From assembly GCA_029269125.1 (NCBI GenBank), contig JARHXX010000027.1:1-47438 (forward strand): a stretch of DNA of 47,438 nucleotides, read 5' to 3'. This DNA is from Kiritimatiellaeota bacterium B1221. Its GTDB lineage: Bacteria; Verrucomicrobiota; Kiritimatiellia; SS1-B-03-39; UBA6053. The notes beneath the pieces were generated by a model. It saw only the letters and a list, made by a program, of their open reading frames with translations. It was not told the origin of the DNA and made no database searches. The stretch's first letter is position 1. Every line of letters starts with the position of its first letter. The translations under genes and the position numbers were made by a program. Of this stretch, positions 27,495-35,647 are shown in pieces.

Positions 27495-27926
27495 TTATGC
27501 CTCTGAGATGGTCACTTTCACCATGGTATCGCCTTGAGCGATGCTGTCCACAATGTCCTGACCGGAGGTGACACTACCGAAGACGGCATGTTTTCCGTCG
27601 AGCCAGGGGCAGGCCACGTGGGTAATGAAAAACTGTGAACCGTTGGTATTGGGTCCTGCATTGGCCATGGATAAGATTCCGGGTCCGGTGTGACGCAATT
27701 CGGGATGAAATTCATCTTCGAAGGTGTAGCCGGGGCCTCCGGTTCCGGTTCCCTGGGGGCACCCGGTTTGAATCATGAAGTCCGGAATGACGCGGTGAAA
27801 TTTTAATCCGTCGTAGAAGCCTTCGCTGACGAGTTTTTCAAAATTTGCGACGGTTTTGGGGGCGCGGCTGTCGTAGAGATTTAAAACAATATCGCCTTTG
27901 TTGGTTTCGATGGTACATTTTAACAT
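27495..27926 (-). CDS. cyclophilin-type peptidyl-prolyl cis-trans isomerase
   Basis: The 143-residue single-domain cyclophilin contains the catalytic and proline-pocket motifs [42 protein letters not shown] and the C-terminal LDGKHAVFG with the usual Trp before it. It has no signal peptide and should work in the cytoplasm on folding of proline-containing proteins. The short form lacks the extra loops of periplasmic PpiA. AGGAAG precedes the start codon on the minus strand. The gene is monocistronic and converges with rex. Confidence 0.95.
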   Translation of the reverse strand: MLKCTIETNKGDIVLNLYDSRAPKTVANFEKLVSEGFYDGLKFHRVIPDFMIQTGCPQGTGTGGPGYTFEDEFHPELRHTGPGILSMANAGPNTNGSQFFITHVACPWLDGKHAVFGSVTSGQDIVDSIAQGDTMVKVTISEA

Positions 27927-28046
27927 TTGTAGAACTTCCTATATATTGGTGGTTGAAAAAAGCTTAAGTAAAATTAACCGACTTTAGGAGTTTCGATGGT
28001 ACAAGTTTTCATGTGGAATTCCTACATTAAGGTTGGGTTTGAAAAA

Positions 28047-29099
28047 TCAGTTGACCGGTTGCATGATCTCGATGGAGACAGTGCGGTTTTTGGCTTTACT
28101 GGCCGCGGTGTTATTGGGGAAGGGTGGTTCCTGAGCTCCCATGGCAATGGGACGCAACTGGGAGGCGGGAAGAATCCCTGTCCCTTTGAGATAGTTGACC
28201 ACTTCGTTGGCCCGCAGTTCGCTGAGGTACTCGTTGCTGCGGTACTGACTGCTGGAGCGAATCGGATCGTTGTCGGTATGGCCAATGATGGTGAGCACCG
28301 AGGAGGGATTGCCTTGTTTGACGATTTCCGCCACTTTTTCAAGGCGGCCTTTCTGTGCGGGGTCGATGGTGGTTAAGCGGCTGAACACCGGTTCAGAAAA
28401 GATAATACGGGGCACGTTGGATTCGTTTTTTACTTCAATGCCATCCACGTCGGCGAGGAGGCGTTGCCATTCAGCCACGGAAACCCGGGTGGATGACTGT
28501 TGTCTGTGCTGAATGGGCGGCAAGGCGCTCTGGGTGTCAAAGACGGGCAGGGGGGTTGCGGTTGCCGCCATGGAGGCGGTCTTCGGATCTTTTTCCGGTA
28601 AACGTTTTTTAATCGCGATGCCTCCCCAAATAATCAGCACCACAATCACCGCCACCGTCATGATCGATTTGTAAGGGACTTCGTTGGGACGGCGGTTGAG
28701 TTCTTCTTCCAGCATCCCGCCGATTTTTCCGGTGGCCCTGTATTCGGATACCGGGGGGACCGCCACTTTGTGCCGGGTTTCTCCCCGGACGTTGCTGGCT
28801 TCTAATAATCCTGCAAGTGCTTCATCTTCAACCCGGTATACCCGCACAGGCACTTCAGATAGTCCGGCAGCTTTTGCAGCCTGTAAACGTTTGAAGCCGG
28901 CGACCACTTCATAGCCTTCATCCCCCGGACGTACCAACAGGGGTTGGAGTACACCATAGGTTGCAACCGATGATTTGAGCCCTTCCGGTGCTTGGACCGC
29001 TTTTGGCGCATGTGGGGCCAATTGCAGTTCGGAAACGGGTAAATGGAGGAGCCGTTCGGATTGGGGAGCGGAATCGGATGTGGAAGAGATGTCGTTCAT
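28047..29099 (-). CDS. ParB-like N-domain / transmembrane / OmpA-like fusion protein
   Basis: The 350-residue protein has three parts. Residues about 17-107 resemble the ParB/sulfiredoxin N-domain: GVLQPLLVRPGDEGYEVVAG followed by FKRLQAAKAAGLSEVPVRV, where GFKR stands for the GERR box of the CTP-binding site. No helix-turn-helix follows. Residues about 146-163 are one hydrophobic segment (IMTVAVIVVLIIWGGIAI). Residues about 228-347 are an OmpA/MotB peptidoglycan-binding domain with GHTDNDPI (Asp276), LSELRANEVVNYL (Arg296) and KNRTVSIEI. Expected topology puts the ParB part in the cytoplasm and the OmpA part on the wall, but positive charges flank both sides of the segment. It could tie a nucleotide-switch domain to peptidoglycan; the role is unknown. 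Confidence 0.85.
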   Translation of the reverse strand: MNDISSTSDSAPQSERLLHLPVSELQLAPHAPKAVQAPEGLKSSVATYGVLQPLLVRPGDEGYEVVAGFKRLQAAKAAGLSEVPVRVYRVEDEALAGLLEASNVRGETRHKVAVPPVSEYRATGKIGGMLEEELNRRPNEVPYKSIMTVAVIVVLIIWGGIAIKKRLPEKDPKTASMAATATPLPVFDTQSALPPIQHRQQSSTRVSVAEWQRLLADVDGIEVKNESNVPRIIFSEPVFSRLTTIDPAQKGRLEKVAEIVKQGNPSSVLTIIGHTDNDPIRSSSQYRSNEYLSELRANEVVNYLKGTGILPASQLRPIAMGAQEPPFPNNTAASKAKNRTVSIEIMQPVN

Positions 29100-29269
29100 A
29101 GTGTGAGGAAGTCTTTATCAAACCCATTCATGGGCAAACTGCAATCCTGCACCACAAAAATCGATGATTATTTTGAAAACCTTCCCCATCTATGGAGGAG
29201 GGGGGCGCAGACTAACCTTTTTTTAGCTTGAGGATTGTAAATCCGAGTAAAAATGTCGTATATAGCCTT

Positions 29270-29299
29270 TTGACTTACGCTATTTATACAGCATATAGA
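29270..29299 (+). promoter_or_regulatory. promoter of the rrf2-suf operon
   Basis: TTGACT at 29270-29275 and TATAGA at 29294-29299 are 18 bases apart, ending 21 bases before the rrf2 ATG. Between and around the hexamers lie short inverted pieces (TATAGC before, GCTATTTATA inside) that may be the Rrf2 operator, though they do not match a known consensus closely. Confidence 0.5.
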
Positions 29300-29320
29300 A
29301 TGAATGATGAGTCATAGGCA

Positions 29321-29764
29321 ATGCTAAAACTTGGAAAACAAACGCAATATGCGCTGGTGGCGCTGTTTCACTTGGATCGGGTCGATCCCGGTGCGCGGGT
29401 GAGTACCCATGAGTTGTCGCAGCGATATGATATTCCCGAGCCGCATTTGGGGAAAGTATTGCAGAAGCTTTCACGGTCAGGATTATTGACCGCCGTGAAA
29501 GGGGTACAGGGCGGTTATGAATTACAAAGCGGTCTGGATGAAATGAGTCTGGGTGATCTCATGACCGCACTGGAGAGAAAATCAACCCGGGACCGTCAGG
29601 GTCACACTATTTTAAGGGTTTTTCCCTCCTGCTATGTTCAGGGGATGGTTCGGGAAGTTGAGCGGAGAGCGATCGCCCATTTGCACGAAATGAATTTAAA
29701 TGACCTTTTAACCGAAATGGAAGTCCCGGAATTATCCGTGTTACCCCAGGAGATGAGTATATGA
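29321..29764 (+). CDS. Rrf2 family transcriptional regulator heading the suf operon
   Basis: The 147-residue protein has the Rrf2 winged helix: KLGKQTQYALVALFHL, then VSTHELSQRYDIPEPHLGKVLQKLSRSGLL and KGVQGGYEL. IscR-type members ligate a 2Fe-2S cluster with three Cys, but this protein has a single Cys (Cys104), so it probably does not bind a cluster in the IscR way. As first gene of an Fe-S assembly operon it is likely to regulate the suf genes and itself. Its TGA overlaps the start of sufT as ATGA. Confidence 0.9.
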   Translation: MLKLGKQTQYALVALFHLDRVDPGARVSTHELSQRYDIPEPHLGKVLQKLSRSGLLTAVKGVQGGYELQSGLDEMSLGDLMTALERKSTRDRQGHTILRVFPSCYVQGMVREVERRAIAHLHEMNLNDLLTEMEVPELSVLPQEMSI

Positions 29765-30075
29765 ATGAACCAGCCTTAAATGAAGAATCTGTTCGGGATG
29801 CCCTGCGCAACGTGATTGACCCCGAAATTCAATACAACATTTTGGATTTGGGCCTCATTTATGAAGTAAATGTACTCGAAGATAAAAGTGTGGGTATTCA
29901 AATGACGCTAACTTCACCCGCTTGTCCTTTTGGTCCCATGATTATTCATGATGTGCGTGAATCTTGTCTTTCAGTGGGGGCGGAAGATGTGCAAATCGAT
30001 TTGGTTTGGCAACCACCATGGAGTCCGGAGCGCATGACCGAAGAAGCCAAACTCGATCTCGGTTTCGATCTGTAA
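29761..30075 (+). CDS. MIP18/DUF59 family Fe-S assembly factor (SufT-like)
   Basis: The 104-residue protein matches the DUF59 fold: DPEIQYNILDLGLIYEVNV and the reactive-Cys loop LTSPACPFGPMI with Cys55. Such SufT proteins help deliver or mature Fe-S clusters in the cytoplasm and are common in Suf operons. It overlaps rrf2 by four bases and is separated by 79 bases from sufC. The acidic C-terminus (EEAKLDLGFDL) is usual for the family. Confidence 0.9.
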   Translation: MNEPALNEESVRDALRNVIDPEIQYNILDLGLIYEVNVLEDKSVGIQMTLTSPACPFGPMIIHDVRESCLSVGAEDVQIDLVWQPPWSPERMTEEAKLDLGFDL

Positions 30076-30154
30076 GCCGTTTCAAATCGCAGATCTCCAG
30101 CTCCCCGTTTCACCCATTTCCAAATTAACCAATTAACCAATTACAAAAAACAAC
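30076..30154 (+). promoter_or_regulatory. A-rich, Shine-Dalgarno-less leader of sufC with tandem AATTAACC words
   Basis: The 79 bases before sufC end in three tandem AATTAACC-like units (about 30122-30142) and then ACAAAAAACAAC directly before the ATG. No purine-rich ribosome-binding site is present, although sufC must be highly expressed with its neighbours. The A-rich unstructured leader may replace it, as seen in other bacteria with weak Shine-Dalgarno use. Confidence 0.45.
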
Positions 30155-30910
30155 ATGTCATACTTACAAATCAAAAACCTGCATGCCCAGACGGGCGACA
30201 TTAAAATTCTCAAAGGGGTCAACCTGGAGATCAACAAAGGTGAAGTCCATGCCTTGATGGGACCCAATGGTTCCGGAAAAAGCACCTTGTCCTCTGTGAT
30301 CATGGGTCATCCCGATTATGAAGTGACCGAAGGAGATATCCTGCTTAACGGCGAAAGTATTCTGGAAATGGATCCGGATGAACGGGCCTTGGCAGGTCTT
30401 TTCCTTTGCTTTCAGTATCCGGTTGCGATTCCCGGCGTGAGTATTTCCAACTTTATGAAAAAAGCGGTCGATGCCCGTCATCCCGAAGGCAAAGCGCCAG
30501 CTGGTCCTTTCCTGAAAGAAATGCGTGAAAATATGGAGTACCTGGACATGGACAAGTCTTTCGCCAACCGTGGTCTGAATGAAGGCTTCTCCGGTGGTGA
30601 AAAGAAACGCATGGAAATCCTGCAGATGATGATGTTTAAACCTTCCATTTCCATTATGGACGAAACGGACTCCGGTCTGGATATTGACGCCCTGCAAGTG
30701 GTGGCCAAAGGGGTGAATAAAATGCGCGGACCTGATTTGGGCCTGCTGGTGATTACCCACTACGAGCGTATCCTCACCTATATCAACCCGCAATACCTCC
30801 ACATCCTCATGGACGGAAAAGTGGTCATGTCCGGAGGTCCGGAATTGGTCAAAACGCTCGAAGAAAAGGGCTATGACTGGGTGCGGGAACAAGTCTCCGT
30901 CACCGCCTAA
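30155..30910 (+). CDS. sufC: Fe-S cluster assembly ATPase SufC
   Basis: The 251-residue ABC-type ATPase has Walker A GPNGSGKST, the Q-loop at CFQYPVAIPG, the signature FSGGEKKR and Walker B with SIMDETDSGLD. These are the exact features of SufC, which is cytoplasmic and forms the SufBC2D scaffold complex. Length is typical. It comes before sufB and sufD, separated by 35 and 18 bases, in an order different from the sufBCD of many enterics. Confidence 0.96.
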   Translation: MSYLQIKNLHAQTGDIKILKGVNLEINKGEVHALMGPNGSGKSTLSSVIMGHPDYEVTEGDILLNGESILEMDPDERALAGLFLCFQYPVAIPGVSISNFMKKAVDARHPEGKAPAGPFLKEMRENMEYLDMDKSFANRGLNEGFSGGEKKRMEILQMMMFKPSISIMDETDSGLDIDALQVVAKGVNKMRGPDLGLLVITHYERILTYINPQYLHILMDGKVVMSGGPELVKTLEEKGYDWVREQVSVTA

Positions 30911-30945
30911 ACTATTTTTAAAAGAAAGAATCAAAGGAGCATCTT

Positions 30946-32376
30946 ATGCCCGAATTCGAAACAGACAGTAACCTGGTGCAGGAATACAAATACGGTTTTT
31001 TTACCGATATTGAAACGGACACCATCCCCAAAGGCCTCAATGAAGAGGTGATCGCCATTATTTCGGCGAAGAAAAACGAGCCGGTATGGATGTTGGAATG
31101 GCGCTTGAAAGCCTTCCGCCGCTGGCAGAAAATGAAAAATCCCGATTGGGCCTTTTTGGATATGCCGGAAATTGATTTTCAGGATATTCATTATTACTCC
31201 GCGCCAAAAGAAGCGGTGGATATGAAGGAGATGGATCCTGAACTGCTGAAGACCTTTGAGCGTCTGGGCATTCCCATGGGTGAGCGTGATGCGCTTTCCG
31301 GGGTGGCCATGGACGTGGTGTTCGACTCGGTTTCTGTGGGCACCACCCACAAAGAAATGCTGGAAGAACTGGGGATTATCTTTTGCAGTATTTCCGAAGC
31401 CATTCAGGAGCATCCTGAGTTGGTGAAGCAATACTTGGGAACCGTGGTTCCGCCCGGAGATAACTTTTATGCCGCCCTCAACTCCGCGGTATTCACCGAC
31501 GGCTCTTTCTGCTACATTCCGAAAGGTGTGACCTGTCCGGTGGAACTCTCTACCTATTTCCGCATCAACGCGGCCGATACCGGACAGTTTGAACGGACAC
31601 TGATAATTTGTGATGACAACGCGACCTGTTCCTACTTGGAAGGGTGTACCGCTCCGGCCCGTGATACCAACCAGCTGCATGCCGCGGTGGTGGAAATTGT
31701 CGCTCTGGAAAATGCCGATGTGAAATACTCCACGGTTCAGAACTGGTACGCCGGTGATGAAGAAGGCAAGGGCGGCATTTATAACTTTGTGACCAAACGC
31801 GGACATTGCCGTGGACGGAAGAGTAAAATCTCCTGGACCCAGGTGGAAGTGGGTGCGGCCATCACCTGGAAATATCCGAGTTGTGTACTGGAAGGGGATG
31901 GCAGTGTAGGTGAATTCTACTCCGTGGCATTCACCAACAATAAAATGCAGGCCGATACCGGAACCAAAATGATTCACGTGGGAAAAAACACCTCCAGTAC
32001 CATCATTTCCAAAGGCATCTCTGCCGGTGAGTCCAGCAACAATTACCGGGGCTTGGTAAAAGTCATGGAAGGGGCCAGCAATGCCCGGAATCACTCCATT
32101 TGTGACTCTCTGCTCATCGGACGTGACTGTTCGGCAAATACCTTCCCTTATATTGAATCCGAAGACGACTCCGCGCATCTTGCACACGAAGCAACCACCT
32201 CGACCATTTCGGAAGATCAGTTGTTCTACCTCAAGAGCCGCGGACTTTCCGAAGAGGATGCCGCCTCCATGGTGGTGAAAGGATTCTGTAAGGATGTATT
32301 TAAAAAGCTGCCGCTGGAATTTTCCGTGGAAGCGATCAAACTCCTTGAAATCAAACTTGAAGGCAGCATCGGCTGA
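30946..32376 (+). CDS. sufB: Fe-S cluster assembly scaffold SufB
   Basis: The 476-residue protein is the larger scaffold subunit. Characteristic stretches are [44 protein letters not shown], and the C-terminal [42 protein letters not shown] containing the conserved acceptor region. It has the right-handed beta-helix core and forms a cluster site with SufD. AAAGGAGC precedes the ATG. It works with SufC and SufD; no cysteine desulfurase (SufS) or SufU/SufE gene is in this window, so that partner must be elsewhere. Confidence 0.96.
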   Translation: MPEFETDSNLVQEYKYGFFTDIETDTIPKGLNEEVIAIISAKKNEPVWMLEWRLKAFRRWQKMKNPDWAFLDMPEIDFQDIHYYSAPKEAVDMKEMDPELLKTFERLGIPMGERDALSGVAMDVVFDSVSVGTTHKEMLEELGIIFCSISEAIQEHPELVKQYLGTVVPPGDNFYAALNSAVFTDGSFCYIPKGVTCPVELSTYFRINAADTGQFERTLIICDDNATCSYLEGCTAPARDTNQLHAAVVEIVALENADVKYSTVQNWYAGDEEGKGGIYNFVTKRGHCRGRKSKISWTQVEVGAAITWKYPSCVLEGDGSVGEFYSVAFTNNKMQADTGTKMIHVGKNTSSTIISKGISAGESSNNYRGLVKVMEGASNARNHSICDSLLIGRDCSANTFPYIESEDDSAHLAHEATTSTISEDQLFYLKSRGLSEEDAASMVVKGFCKDVFKKLPLEFSVEAIKLLEIKLEGSIG

Positions 32377-32394
32377 CCCGGAAAGGACATACAT

Positions 32395-33711
32395 ATGCCA
32401 ACTTTAAATTTACCTTTAACTGATACCCCGTCCCTTTTGGGCGGATTCGATGAAAACCTGCTCGAGCAGAATCGAAAAGGAGAGCATGCGCTCTTACAGG
32501 CCAAACGCACGGCTGCTTTTGAATCCTATTCAAAGATCCCCAATCCGGACCGCTTTCACGAAGAGTACCGACGGATGGATCCGGAACTTTTTCAAATCGC
32601 AAAGTTCAGTCCTTTGCAGATACCCGAAGCCGCCGCCACATATAAACCTGAAGAGGAAGACAGCAATTACGATGTGGTGATCTCTGTTTCTTCTGAAGGC
32701 GTTGCGGTGGAAGATTGTAACAATGTCCTCAGCGATGGAAAACTGGTGGTGATGCCTTTGGATCAGGCCGCCCGAGAGCATTCCACCCTGTTGGAGCAAT
32801 CTCTGGGCGCGGGTATGGTGCCCGGCGAACAACGCAAATTCCTGGATCTCAATGGCGCATTTTGGAATGTCGGGTTTTTCATCTATGCCAAAAAAGGGGT
32901 GGATCTGAAGGGCGGCATCCTGATTCGTTATTACAATGACCAGGCGGATACCGTGCTGTTGCCGCGTTTGGTGGTGGTGGCGGAAAGCCTGACCCGTTTT
33001 GCGATTGCGGAACAATTCACATCTCCTGACGGTGTGAAAACGCTTTGTATCAGCGGACGCGAATTGTTGCTGGACGCGGCGGCGGATGTGAAACTGGTTT
33101 CCCTGCAGGACTGGGGAAATGAAGGTTTGCACATTGGTGAAGACTGGGCACGGGTGAAACGCGATGCCAAAGTGAATCTTTTCAGTATGACCGTGGGCGG
33201 AAAGGTCAGTAAAATGACCGTAGGCTGTGATGTTTGCGAACCCAATGCCAATGCCTATCTGGGCGGCATGTTCTTTGCCGACCGCGGTCAGCATTTTGAT
33301 CAAAAGACTCTGCAGTTTCATTCGGCCCCCGATACCTATTCCAATATGCTCTACAAAGGGGCGGTGAAAGATAACGGTTATTCCGTGTATCAGGGGATCA
33401 TCCGTGCGCTCAAAAATTGCGTGGGCGTGGATTCCTATCAGACCAATAACAATCTGGTTCTGGATTCAACCGCCCGGGCGGATTCGCTTCCCGGTTTGAT
33501 CATTGATGCCGACGAACTCGCCTGCAGTCACGGAGCCACCTTTGGGAACATCGATCAGGAGCAGCTCTACTACCTGCTTTCCCGCGGCATTCCTGAAGGG
33601 GAGGCCCGCCGGATGCTGGTGATGGGGTTCTTCGACGAAGTGATTGACCGCATTCCTTTCGAAAACATGCAGGACCACCTGCACAAAGTGATCGAACGGA
33701 AGTTTGGCTGA
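32395..33711 (+). CDS. sufD: Fe-S cluster assembly protein SufD
   Basis: The 438-residue protein is the SufB paralogue of the complex. The beta-helix core and the C-terminal end SLPGLIIDADELACSHGATFGNIDQEQLYYLLSRGIPEGEARRMLVMGF are diagnostic, with the conserved Cys-Ser-His stretch. It lacks the SufB N-terminal cluster motifs as expected. A GGAAAGGACAT lies before the start. It is the last gene of the operon and is followed within 11 bases by a strong terminator. Confidence 0.94.
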   Translation: MPTLNLPLTDTPSLLGGFDENLLEQNRKGEHALLQAKRTAAFESYSKIPNPDRFHEEYRRMDPELFQIAKFSPLQIPEAAATYKPEEEDSNYDVVISVSSEGVAVEDCNNVLSDGKLVVMPLDQAAREHSTLLEQSLGAGMVPGEQRKFLDLNGAFWNVGFFIYAKKGVDLKGGILIRYYNDQADTVLLPRLVVVAESLTRFAIAEQFTSPDGVKTLCISGRELLLDAAADVKLVSLQDWGNEGLHIGEDWARVKRDAKVNLFSMTVGGKVSKMTVGCDVCEPNANAYLGGMFFADRGQHFDQKTLQFHSAPDTYSNMLYKGAVKDNGYSVYQGIIRALKNCVGVDSYQTNNNLVLDSTARADSLPGLIIDADELACSHGATFGNIDQEQLYYLLSRGIPEGEARRMLVMGFFDEVIDRIPFENMQDHLHKVIERKFG

Positions 33712-33721
33712 AAAGCATTTG

Positions 33722-33808
33722 GAGCGCGGGCACTCCTGCCCTGGCGTGGAATCGAATCTTCAAAGAGGATTTTTCCGCCAGGTCAGGTGTGACCGCGCTC
33801 TTTTTTTT
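33722..33808 (+). terminator. strong intrinsic terminator of the suf operon
   Basis: Arms 33722-33746 and 33776-33800 match at 22 of 25 positions (GAGCGCGG ... CCGCGCTC at the base) and are followed by eight T residues. The 29-base loop is A-rich. The long GC-rich arms with GCGGGCACTCCTGCCC wording look like a dispersed palindromic repeat used as a terminator. The T-tract overlaps the -35 of the next operon. Confidence 0.85.
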
Positions 33809-33835
33809 GACTTTTCGACGGGTTCTAACTATTGT
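33807..33835 (+). promoter_or_regulatory. promoter of the AbrB-Doc module, giving a leaderless mRNA
   Basis: TTGACT at 33807-33812 and TATTGT at 33830-33835 have an ideal 17-base spacer. A start site six or seven bases on would fall at about 33842, the A of the antitoxin ATG. No ribosome-binding site is present, consistent with a leaderless transcript. The -35 overlaps the terminator T-tract. Confidence 0.5.
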
Positions 33836-33841
33836 TATAAC

Positions 33842-34072
33842 ATGATAAATAAAACCAAAATTCGTAAAATCGGCAACTCCTACGGCATTATTCTTTCCAA
33901 AGAGGCTTTACAGGCTTTGCGGGTGCAGGAAGGGGACGCGGTTTACCTGACGGAAGCGCCGGATGATTCTTTGCGCCTGAGTACCGGTGATCCGGAATTT
34001 GAAAAGAAGATGGAAATCGCTAGAGAGGGAATGAAGCGTTATCAGAACGCTTTAAAGGAACTCGCTAAGTGA
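33842..34072 (+). CDS. AbrB/MazE-family antitoxin
   Basis: The 76-residue protein has the SpoVT/AbrB swapped-hairpin DNA-binding fold at residues about 3-47: KIRKIGNSYGIILSKEALQALRVQEGDAVYLTE. The C-terminal helix (EFEKKMEIAREGMKRYQNALKELAK) is a likely toxin-neutralising tail. The open frame extends upstream to 33704 through the terminator, but only this start gives a family N-terminus. The TGA overlaps the GTG of the Doc toxin. It should repress the pair and block the toxin; AbrB-type antitoxins in place of Phd are a known variant for Doc toxins. Confidence 0.87.
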   Translation: MINKTKIRKIGNSYGIILSKEALQALRVQEGDAVYLTEAPDDSLRLSTGDPEFEKKMEIAREGMKRYQNALKELAK

Positions 34073-34455
34073 AGGAACCTGTTTGGTTGGATGGCGCTTT
34101 TCTTAAAGCCCTCCAGTTTGAATTATTGGGACGGTTTGGTGGTCTTGAAGGCTTGCGTGATGAAGGGTTGTTGGATTCTGCTCTGAGTCGCCCTCTTCAA
34201 TTATTCCATTATGAATCACCCAGTATCTTCGAGTTGGCATCTACATATGCGCAATGGATCGTGAAAAATCATCCTTTTCTTGATGGAAATAAACGGGCTG
34301 GTTTTATGGCCGCCTATACGTTTTTGGGTGCAAATGGCTACAGCCTCCAAGCCCCCGAAACGGAAGCGGTACTGCAAACGGTCGCCTTGGCCGCTGGAGA
34401 AGTTTCAGCTGTGCAATATGCAAAGTGGTTAGAAGAGAACCGCAGTGCGGTTTAA
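34069..34455 (+). CDS. Fic/Doc family toxin (death-on-curing)
   Basis: The 128-residue protein starts at a GTG that overlaps the antitoxin stop. The Fic-fold motif HPFLDGNKRAGF (His68 to Phe79) is intact. The NKR form, rather than GNGR, is the Doc type, which in phage P1 phosphorylates elongation factor EF-Tu and stops translation. The N-terminal LEGLRDEGLLDSALSRPLQ is also typical of Doc proteins. It is of family length with no visible damage. The module lies between the suf terminator and a PEP-CTERM gene. Confidence 0.92.
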   Translation: MKEPVWLDGAFLKALQFELLGRFGGLEGLRDEGLLDSALSRPLQLFHYESPSIFELASTYAQWIVKNHPFLDGNKRAGFMAAYTFLGANGYSLQAPETEAVLQTVALAAGEVSAVQYAKWLEENRSAV

Positions 34456-34469
34456 ATAACTTCCCTGTT

Positions 34470-34483
34470 CCTCGTTGACGAGG
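34470..34483 (+). terminator. small hairpin after the Doc gene
   Basis: CCTCG TTGA CGAGG forms a 5-bp stem with a four-base loop 15 bases after the toxin stop and is followed by GTTCTCT. It may be a weak terminator of the toxin-antitoxin operon. Confidence 0.4.
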
Positions 34484-34551
34484 GTTCTCTCAAGGTGTTT
34501 ACGCCGATAAGGTTCGCAGAGCCCGGATTCCAATACGTCCTACAGAAGAAC

Positions 34552-35277
34552 TTACTTTCTTCTACGCAGAAAAACCAGTCCGCAAGCACCAATCAGCATC
34601 AGAACCAAAGATCCGGGTTCGGGAATCTGAGAAAATTCCAGGGTGGGCCGATAGGTCACGGTGCTGTTTTCTTTGGATGCGAAGCCATATTGAGTGGTGT
34701 CGGACCAGGAAATCATCATGGTGACGGTATTGTCCGTTTGAACATAATCCCCCAGTGTGGGGATGGTGATGGTGTACACTTTACCCACATCTGAATTGTA
34801 TTGGTTGCTTGCGGTATAGATTAAAGATGCGGTATTATCAAATCCTGTATCAATATCAGTGACCGTATCGTTGGCAGGGGCATTGTTCCAGGTCAGTGCG
34901 GTTTCATCCCAGTCGGTGCCCAATTCTGTCCCTGTAGGGGTGAAACCCGCATCCAGGCCATAAAAGTAAAAAATCCGGTTCCCATTTTGATTCGCGGAGC
35001 GATAACTAATGGTGGTGGTAAAAGTCGCAGAGGCCGTTAAATCTGCATTCTGACCCGTAAGATCAAATTTGAAATAGGCTTTGCGGACATTATCATTGTT
35101 TCCTGAATTATCTTTGCGGACATAGAGATGCTCGCCGGTTCCACTATCCTGCACGGTGGTTGCCTGTCCCTCCCGAATCGAACCATCATCCGTAGTGGTG
35201 ATAATGGCAGCTGAAGAGACGCCCAGCATACAGAGGCTGAGCAGAGGAACTGAAATTTTAGAAATGGGCAAGTGCAT
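34552..35277 (-). CDS. PEP-CTERM sorting-domain protein with DNRLRE-like domain
   Basis: The 241-residue protein has a Sec signal at residues 1-23 (VPLLSLCMLGVSSA), a beta-sandwich body, and a C-terminal IPEPGSLVLMLIGACGLVFLRRRK. The tail is a PEP-CTERM tag: Pro-Glu-Pro, a hydrophobic segment and an Arg-rich end, cut by an exosortase. The body (about 28-210), with VRKAYFKFDL, TALTWNNAP and YTITIPTLGDYV, matches the DNRLRE/CBM96-like fold of surface proteins in this group. It is probably placed at the outer surface or in extracellular polymer. AGGAG precedes the start on the minus strand. No exosortase gene is in this window. Confidence 0.87.
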   Translation of the reverse strand: MHLPISKISVPLLSLCMLGVSSAAIITTTDDGSIREGQATTVQDSGTGEHLYVRKDNSGNNDNVRKAYFKFDLTGQNADLTASATFTTTISYRSANQNGNRIFYFYGLDAGFTPTGTELGTDWDETALTWNNAPANDTVTDIDTGFDNTASLIYTASNQYNSDVGKVYTITIPTLGDYVQTDNTVTMMISWSDTTQYGFASKENSTVTYRPTLEFSQIPEPGSLVLMLIGACGLVFLRRRK

Positions 35278-35582
35278 GTTGGGTCTCCTGATTAACTTTG
35301 TTTTGTTTATTAAATCGGAAACTACGTAGATCCGTCAAGGGAATAATTTTCAAACCTTAGGGTTACTCGCCCCGCTTAATTCGAAAATCCGCCTGCGAAG
35401 CGGCAATTTGGCAGTGCTGTTCCTGTAATGTACTGATGCCGCCCGGCCTTTTCAGTTGAAGGATGTTCTTGCGCTGCTGAGGGTCAAAATGAAACAGGCT
35501 GGGAAATTTTGTCTCAGATATTCAGAGAGGGTGAGAATATGTAAATGGTTGTTTGGTAACGTTATATGTCTATACGAATTTT
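35278..35582. other. 305-base gap between the PEP-CTERM gene and the Hsp20 promoter
   Basis: The left end carries the AGGAG ribosome-binding site and presumably the promoter of the PEP-CTERM gene. A short CCGC-7-GCGG hairpin lies near 35390. The remaining sequence has no open frame of note and no recognised repeat. A small open frame on the minus strand here is an extension of an Hsp20 antisense frame and is not considered real. Confidence 0.4.
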
Positions 35583-35597
35583 TGGCATGACTGATGC
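35583..35597 (+). promoter_or_regulatory. sigma-54 (RpoN) type promoter of the hsp20 pair
   Basis: TGGCATG at 35583-35589 and ATGCT at 35594-35598 give the exact GG-N10-GC spacing of -24/-12 promoters (GG at 35584-35585, GC at 35596-35597). The start site would be near 35609, about 39 bases before the Hsp20 ATG. The -12 box reads ATGCT rather than TTGCT. No CIRCE element was found. Confidence 0.5.
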
Positions 35598-35647
35598 TAA
35601 GACAAAAATGGAACCAGAAATGATAACCCGAACCCAGGAGGAAAACC

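Noticed and set aside
30164..30934. A 256-codon open frame on the minus strand opposite sufC
   Set aside because: It is an antisense shadow of an unmistakable SufC gene.
30931..32394. A 487-codon open frame on the minus strand opposite sufB
   Set aside because: It is the antisense shadow of sufB, rich in His and Phe, without recognisable motifs.
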